From: an uncultured Bacteroidales bacterium
Lineage (GTDB): Bacteria > Bacteroidota > Bacteroidia > Bacteroidales > UBA932
DNA: 10,770 nucleotides
Assembly (NCBI GenBank): GCA_902488725.1
Contig: CABTXO010000029.1
Span: forward strand, 1 to 10,770
Direction: 5' to 3'
Positions 7,190 to 10,770 of this stretch are shown here, piece after piece. A program made the translations under genes and the position numbers. Under the pieces are notes generated by a model. The model worked only from the letters and a program-made list of their open reading frames with translations. It ran no database searches and had not been told where the DNA came from. Numbering within the stretch: the first letter of the stretch is position 1; every line of letters begins with the position of its first letter.

Positions 7190-8695
7190 TTATTTGTGTG
7201 CGAATTTGTTGATGCAGTCGATGAAGCACTCCACGGAGGCGGTGACGATGTCGGTGTTGGCGGCGAAGCCGTAGTACTCGTGTCCGTCGTGCTCGACCTG
7301 CATGTGCACTTTGCATGCGTCGTTGGAGCCGCGGGTAATGTTCTGGATGGTGAATTCCTTGATCACCATGTCCCGCCTGATGATCTGCCGGAGGGCGTTG
7401 ATGGCCGCATCCACGGGGCCGTTGCCGGTGGCCGCCGCTTCGAACTTTTCGCCGGCGATGTCCAGGCCGATGCTGGCGATCGGATGGAGTCCGAGGCCGC
7501 TCGTCGCCTGGAGGTAGTCCAGCTTGACGTGGTGGCTTTCCGCCCGTTCGGCGCCGGCGAGCATCATGATGTCGTCGTCATTCAGTTCTTTCTTCTTGTC
7601 GGCCAGTTTCAGGAATTCGCCGTAGGTCTGGTCGAGTTTTTCGGGGGCAAGTTTGATGCCCAGGACTTCCAGCCGGTGTTTCAGTGCGGCGCGGCCGCTG
7701 CGGGCGGTGAGCACGATGGAATTTTCGTCCAGTCCGATGTCCTTGGGGTCGAGGATCTCGTAGGTGAGCGCGTTCTTCAGCACGCCGTCCTGGTGGATGC
7801 CGGAGGAATGGGCGAAGGCGTTCCGGCCCACGATGGCCTTGTTGGGCTGGACGGGCATGTTCAGCAGACTGGACACGTCCCGGCTGAGCTGGTAGATCTT
7901 CGTGGTGTTGATGCCGGTCTCGTAGCCCAGTTTCGCATGGGCCTTCAGGATCATGACCACTTCTTCCAGGGCGGTGTTCCCGGCCCGCTCGCCGACACCG
8001 TTGACGGTCACTTCGACCTGCCGGGCACCATGGAGGATGCCGGCCATCGTGTTGGCCGTGGCCATGCCGAGATCGTTGTGGCAGTGGGTGGAGAGGATGG
8101 CCTTGTCGATGCCGTCCACATGGTCCCGGAGGTATTGGATCTTGGCACCGTATTCCTCGGGCAGACAGTAGCCGGTGGTGTCGGGGATGTTCACGACGGT
8201 CGCGCCGGCGCGGATGACGGCTTCCACGACCAGCGCCAGGAAGGCGTTGTCGGTCCGGCCGGCGTCTTCGGCGTAGAATTCCACGTCCTCGACGTACTGC
8301 TTCGCGTACTTGACCGCGCGCACCGCGCGCTCCAGAATTTCTTCCGGCGTGGAGTTGAATTTGTAGCGGATGTGGTAGTCCGAGGTGCCGATGCCGGTGT
8401 GGATCCGCTTCCGTTTTGCGTATTTCAAGGCGTCGGCCGCCACGTCGATGTCCTTCTCCACGGCCCGGGTCAGGGCGCAGATGACGGGCCAGGTGACGGC
8501 TTTCGAAATTTCCCGGACTGAATTGAAGTCACCGGGGCTGGAAACGGGGAAGCCGGCCTCGATGACGTCCACGCCCAGTCCTTCGAGCGACTTGGCGAGC
8601 TGAATCTTTTCGACTGTGTTCAACTGGCATCCGGGGACTTGTTCACCGTCCCGGAGCGTCGTGTCAAAAATGTAGACTTTGTTGCTGCCGTCCAT
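7190..8695 (-). CDS. leuA: 2-isopropylmalate synthase
   Basis: LeuA condenses acetyl-CoA with 2-oxoisovalerate, the first committed step of leucine synthesis. The 501-residue protein has the catalytic TIM-barrel with [13 protein letters not shown] (10-22) and the metal-site HCHNDLG (204-210). It also has [16 protein letters not shown] (231-246) and [13 protein letters not shown] (292-304), followed by the LeuA dimer/regulatory domain (about 370-498) that binds leucine for feedback inhibition. The full regulatory domain separates it from short homocitrate- or citramalate-synthase relatives lacking it. The frame is open upstream to 8773, but ATG 8693-8695 ([14 protein letters not shown]) matches the family N-terminus and leaves room for the candidate promoter at 8726-8757. 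It heads the leu operon, 10 bp before leuC. Confidence 0.97.
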   Translation of the reverse strand: MDGSNKVYIFDTTLRDGEQVPGCQLNTVEKIQLAKSLEGLGVDVIEAGFPVSSPGDFNSVREISKAVTWPVICALTRAVEKDIDVAADALKYAKRKRIHTGIGTSDYHIRYKFNSTPEEILERAVRAVKYAKQYVEDVEFYAEDAGRTDNAFLALVVEAVIRAGATVVNIPDTTGYCLPEEYGAKIQYLRDHVDGIDKAILSTHCHNDLGMATANTMAGILHGARQVEVTVNGVGERAGNTALEEVVMILKAHAKLGYETGINTTKIYQLSRDVSSLLNMPVQPNKAIVGRNAFAHSSGIHQDGVLKNALTYEILDPKDIGLDENSIVLTARSGRAALKHRLEVLGIKLAPEKLDQTYGEFLKLADKKKELNDDDIMMLAGAERAESHHVKLDYLQATSGLGLHPIASIGLDIAGEKFEAAATGNGPVDAAINALRQIIRRDMVIKEFTIQNITRGSNDACKVHMQVEHDGHEYYGFAANTDIVTASVECFIDCINKFAHK

Positions 8696-8725
8696 TTCTG
8701 AATATGTTAAGTTCGTTTCTGAAGT

Positions 8726-8757
8726 GCAATGTAGCGTATTTTTCGAAAAAATACAAA
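8726..8757 (-). promoter_or_regulatory. Candidate leuA promoter with a palindrome in its spacer
   Basis: On the minus strand TTTG (8757-8754) is followed by a 20-bp spacer and TACATTGC (8733-8726). The -33 element and spacing fit the Bacteroidota consensus; the -7 element keeps TAnnTT but not the final TG. A transcript would start roughly 25 nt before the leuA ATG. The spacer contains the near-palindrome GTATTTTTTCGAAAAATAC (8736-8754), which could be an operator lying between the two promoter elements. The same T-rich bases also follow the nagB terminator hairpin, so the palindrome may partly reflect that use. Confidence 0.4.
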
Positions 8758-8791
8758 TGCACAAGGGCGGCACCGGTTACGCCACCCTTGT
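8746..8791 (-). terminator. Rho-independent terminator downstream of nagB
   Basis: On the minus strand ACAAGGGTGGC (8791-8781) pairs with GCCGCCCTTGT (8771-8761), an 11-bp stem with one G-U pair and a 9-nt loop. It is followed by GCATTTGTATTTTTT (8760-8746). It is best read as the end of the nagB transcript, about 65 bp after its stop, insulating the leu operon. The U-tract is interrupted at first, so termination may be partial. It could instead act as an attenuator for read-through into leuA. The bases from 8792 to 8855 hold nothing else that I recognise. Confidence 0.55.
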
Positions 8792-8855
8792 CCGGAAAGT
8801 TTCAACAACGAGGGGGCTGACCCAAAAAACACTTCCTGGCCGGCCTCCTTTGCGG

Positions 8856-9647
8856 CTATTTTTCGACGGCCTCCACCGCTTTGAAATAGCGGTAGGAATT
8901 GACCTTGAGCTCGCCGGTGGCCGGTTCGTCCAGCACGAGGACGCCGTCCGGGTGCAGCTGGAGGGCGGAGAGGGTCACATAGTGGCTCACCGGGCCTTCC
9001 ACGGCATCCTTCACGGCGCAGGCCTTCTTGGCGCCGAAAGCGAGGATCACCACTTCCTTCGCGCTGCAGATGGTGGCGACACCCACGGACAGGGCCTGCT
9101 TCGGGACGAGGTTGATGTCGCCGCCGAAAAAGCGTGAGTTCACCAGAATGGTGTCCTCGGTCAGGGTCACGACGCGGGTCCGGGACTCCAGCGACGAGAA
9201 GGGTTCGTTGAAGGCGATGTGGCCGTCTTCCCCGACACCGCCGAGGAAGAGGTCGATGCCGCCGGCCGCGACGATGGCCCGCTCGTAGGCTTCGCATTCC
9301 TGCTGCAGGTCCGGCGCGTTGCCGTTGAGGATGTGCACGTTTTCCGCCGGGATGTCGACGTGGTCGAACAGGTTCCGGCGCATGAAGCTGTGGTAGCTCT
9401 CCGGATGGTCCTCCGGGAGTCCGACATATTCATCCATGTTGAAGGTGACGACGTTCCGGAAGCTGATTTCGCCGGCCCGGTTCATCCGGACGAGTTCCTT
9501 GTAGGTTTCGATGGGGGTCGATCCGGTGGGGAGGCCCAGCACGAAGGGTTTGTCGGTGCGGGCGGCTTTCGCCCGGATGGCTTCTGCGATGCGGTGCGCA
9601 GCCCAGACGCCGCCTTCCCGCATCGAATTTCTGATGATGACTTTCAT
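8856..9647 (-). CDS. nagB: Glucosamine-6-phosphate deaminase
   Basis: NagB turns glucosamine-6-phosphate into fructose-6-phosphate and ammonia, feeding amino sugars into glycolysis. The 263 residues align without gaps to the E. coli numbering over the active site. LGLPTGSTP (37-45) binds phosphate, FNMDEYVGL holds Asp72, and [15 protein letters not shown] (135-149) holds Asp141, His143 and Glu148, so all catalytic residues are present. Of the E. coli GlcNAc-6-phosphate allosteric residues, Tyr121, Ser151, Ser152, Arg158 and Tyr254 are kept, but Lys160 is Val here, so allosteric activation may be altered. It follows the NagB/PIG-L fusion gene by 19 bp on the same strand, probably as one operon, and ends before a hairpin terminator. 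No Shine-Dalgarno is present. Confidence 0.95.
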   Translation of the reverse strand: MKVIIRNSMREGGVWAAHRIAEAIRAKAARTDKPFVLGLPTGSTPIETYKELVRMNRAGEISFRNVVTFNMDEYVGLPEDHPESYHSFMRRNLFDHVDIPAENVHILNGNAPDLQQECEAYERAIVAAGGIDLFLGGVGEDGHIAFNEPFSSLESRTRVVTLTEDTILVNSRFFGGDINLVPKQALSVGVATICSAKEVVILAFGAKKACAVKDAVEGPVSHYVTLSALQLHPDGVLVLDEPATGELKVNSYRYFKAVEAVEK

Positions 9648-9666
9648 GATAAGTTTATTGAATATG

Positions 9667-10770
9667 CTAACGTAGTTTCACGAATACTTCGATGGCCTGG
9701 TACTCCGCCATGCCGAGTTCGTCGTACTGGCGGGCGGTTTCCTGGGTGCGGTCTTCGGCGCGCTGCCAGAACTCGCGCGGGTCGTCCCCCGGGAAGGGCA
9801 CGATGTCCTTCTGCGAGAGGTGGCGGAAGATGGCGTGCCGCTTCTCGATCAGTTCGTCGGGGCTGAGCGGAACGGCCATGTCCACGCGGCCGAGTTCCCA
9901 CTCCATCCAGGCCCCGCGGTAGAGCCAGATGGTGGACTCCTTCAGCCAGTCCCGGCCTTCCGCTTCGAGTTGCCCGATGGCTTCGAGTGCGGCTTCGGTG
10001 CAGACCCGGTGCGTCCCGTGCGGGTCCGCCAGGTCGCCGGCCATGTAGATCTGGTCCGGATGGATCCGGACGATCAGTTCCTTGATGAGGTCCACATCCA
10101 CCTGCGTACGGGGCTTCTTCTTCACCCCGCCCGACTCGTAGAAAGGCAGGTTGAGGAAGTGGACATGGTCCATGGGCAGTCCGAAGCTCCTGTCCGCCGC
10201 CCGCGCTTCGCTGCGGCGGATCGCCGCTTTGATGGCGAGCAGCTTCGCCGGCTCCGGTTCGCCCGGCTTCTTGGACTGGATGATCCGCTGGATCTCGTCG
10301 AAGTGGTCCCCGCATCCGAGTTCGCGGATGCAGTCGAAATGCTGCAGGACCACGTCGTCGTGCACGGCGAGGTCGCCGGAGGTCTGGTAGGCCACGTGGA
10401 CGTTGTGTCCCTGGTGGGTCAGCCGGATGAAGGTCCCGCCCATCGAGATGACGTCGTCGTCGGGATGCGGGGAGAAGATCAGGACCGTCTTGGGGAAGGG
10501 TTCCGACTTCACCGGCCGGGTGCTGTCGTCTGCGTTCGGTTTGCCGCCCGGCCAGCCCGTGATGGTGTGCTGGAGGTCGTTGAACACGTCGATGTTGATC
10601 TTGTCATAGGGGCCGGACTGCTCCAGCAGTTCCGAGAGGCCGTTCTCGAGATAGTCCTTCTGCTTGAGTTTCAGGATCGGCTTTTGCAGTTTTTGACAGA
10701 GCCAGACCACGGCGTTTCGCTGGGACATTTGGGGCCCGCAGCACGGGCCGACGAGCCCGGGGGGGACGCA
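9667..10770 (-). CDS. NagB-like / PIG-L deacetylase fusion protein, C-terminal part (5' end beyond right edge)
   Basis: The visible 367 residues carry a PIG-L/LmbE-type zinc deacetylase domain. The first motif [13 protein letters not shown] (about 100-112) gives a His and Asp zinc ligand, and DPHGTH (249-254) gives the third His. It is preceded by [17 protein letters not shown] and [15 protein letters not shown], which are characteristic of the linker in the roughly 650-residue Bacteroidota 'glucosamine-6-phosphate deaminase-like' proteins, where a NagB domain is fused to a PIG-L domain. The first Met (10726-10728) lies inside this linker, and the frame stays open to base 10770, reading LVGPC as in that family. 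The real start is therefore outside the window. The likely role is amino-sugar deacetylation and/or deamination, consistent with nagB 19 bp downstream, but the exact reaction of these fusions is not known to me. The end is Tyr/Glu-rich ([20 protein letters not shown]). Confidence 0.85.
   Translation of the reverse strand, partial: CVPPGLVGPCCGPQMSQRNAVVWLCQKLQKPILKLKQKDYLENGLSELLEQSGPYDKINIDVFNDLQHTITGWPGGKPNADDSTRPVKSEPFPKTVLIFSPHPDDDVISMGGTFIRLTHQGHNVHVAYQTSGDLAVHDDVVLQHFDCIRELGCGDHFDEIQRIIQSKKPGEPEPAKLLAIKAAIRRSEARAADRSFGLPMDHVHFLNLPFYESGGVKKKPRTQVDVDLIKELIVRIHPDQIYMAGDLADPHGTHRVCTEAALEAIGQLEAEGRDWLKESTIWLYRGAWMEWELGRVDMAVPLSPDELIEKRHAIFRHLSQKDIVPFPGDDPREFWQRAEDRTQETARQYDELGMAEYQAIEVFVKLR

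Noticed and set aside
7133..8521. Long plus-strand open frame (462 codons) opposite leuA
   Set aside because: It is antisense to a clear, complete leuA; its Val/Gly/Asp/His-rich translation is what GC-rich codons give in the opposing frame, and no domain is recognisable. The same applies to plus-strand frames at 1496-2473, 2775-3974, 4221-5075, 5489-6004, 6274-7212 and 9219-9866.
8696..8773. Upstream start for leuA or a leucine leader peptide
   Set aside because: The stretch overlaps the terminator and promoter candidate, and its translation has only three scattered Leu codons and no run of Leu codons, so it is neither a family N-terminus nor a leu-type attenuator peptide.
10726..10728. Met codon as the start of the PIG-L protein
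   Set aside because: Family-like residues (LVGPC) continue in frame upstream to the window edge, so this Met is internal.

Overview
The window looks like a high-GC member of the Bacteroidota (Bacteroidales-like). The evidence is a SusC/RagA-type TonB-dependent transporter carrying an STN domain, a FecR anti-sigma factor with a DUF4974-type C-terminus, an ECF sigma factor behind a textbook Bacteroidota promoter (TTTG-N20-TAnnTTTG), a NagB/PIG-L fusion protein of a type common in this phylum, and a general lack of Shine-Dalgarno sequences. Genus cannot be fixed from the sequence. Coding density is very high, and no stretch longer than about 300 bases lacks a gene. Nearly all genes are on the minus strand; the sigma factor is the one clear plus-strand gene. 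No rRNA, tRNA, CRISPR array, insertion sequence or phage gene was seen.

Left third (1-3992): a cell-surface signalling and nutrient-uptake module. From the left edge, on the minus strand, are the N-terminal half of an STN-containing SusC transporter (runs off the edge) and its FecR-type anti-sigma factor. Divergent from these is an ECF sigma factor on the plus strand. The expected circuit is: ligand on SusC, then STN-FecR contact across the periplasm, then release of the sigma factor, then transcription of susC and downstream genes. A secreted alpha/beta-hydrolase esterase (PHB depolymerase/feruloyl esterase-like) converges on the sigma gene, and their stop codons share one CTAG.

Middle (4005-8757): a complete leucine branch, leuA-leuC-leuD-leuB in transcription order on the minus strand, with a candidate promoter and palindrome ahead of leuA. 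leuA, leuC and leuD are tightly packed. leuB follows a 146-bp AT-rich gap holding two copies of the palindrome TTGTACAA. The esterase gene starts 12 bp after leuB, behind an unusually strong Shine-Dalgarno that overlaps the leuB stop codon.

Right end (8761-10770): an amino-sugar pair, a large NagB-like/PIG-L deacetylase fusion (5' end outside the window) followed by a single-domain glucosamine-6-phosphate deaminase nagB, ending in a hairpin terminator just before the leu promoter.

Most of this is recognisable metabolism and nutrient sensing; I do not see a wholly new system. The points worth a second look are the inverted sigma/FecR layout, a terminator-like hairpin pointing the wrong way between fecR and susC, the palindromes ahead of leuA and leuB, a changed allosteric residue in NagB, and an esterase translationally linked to leuB.
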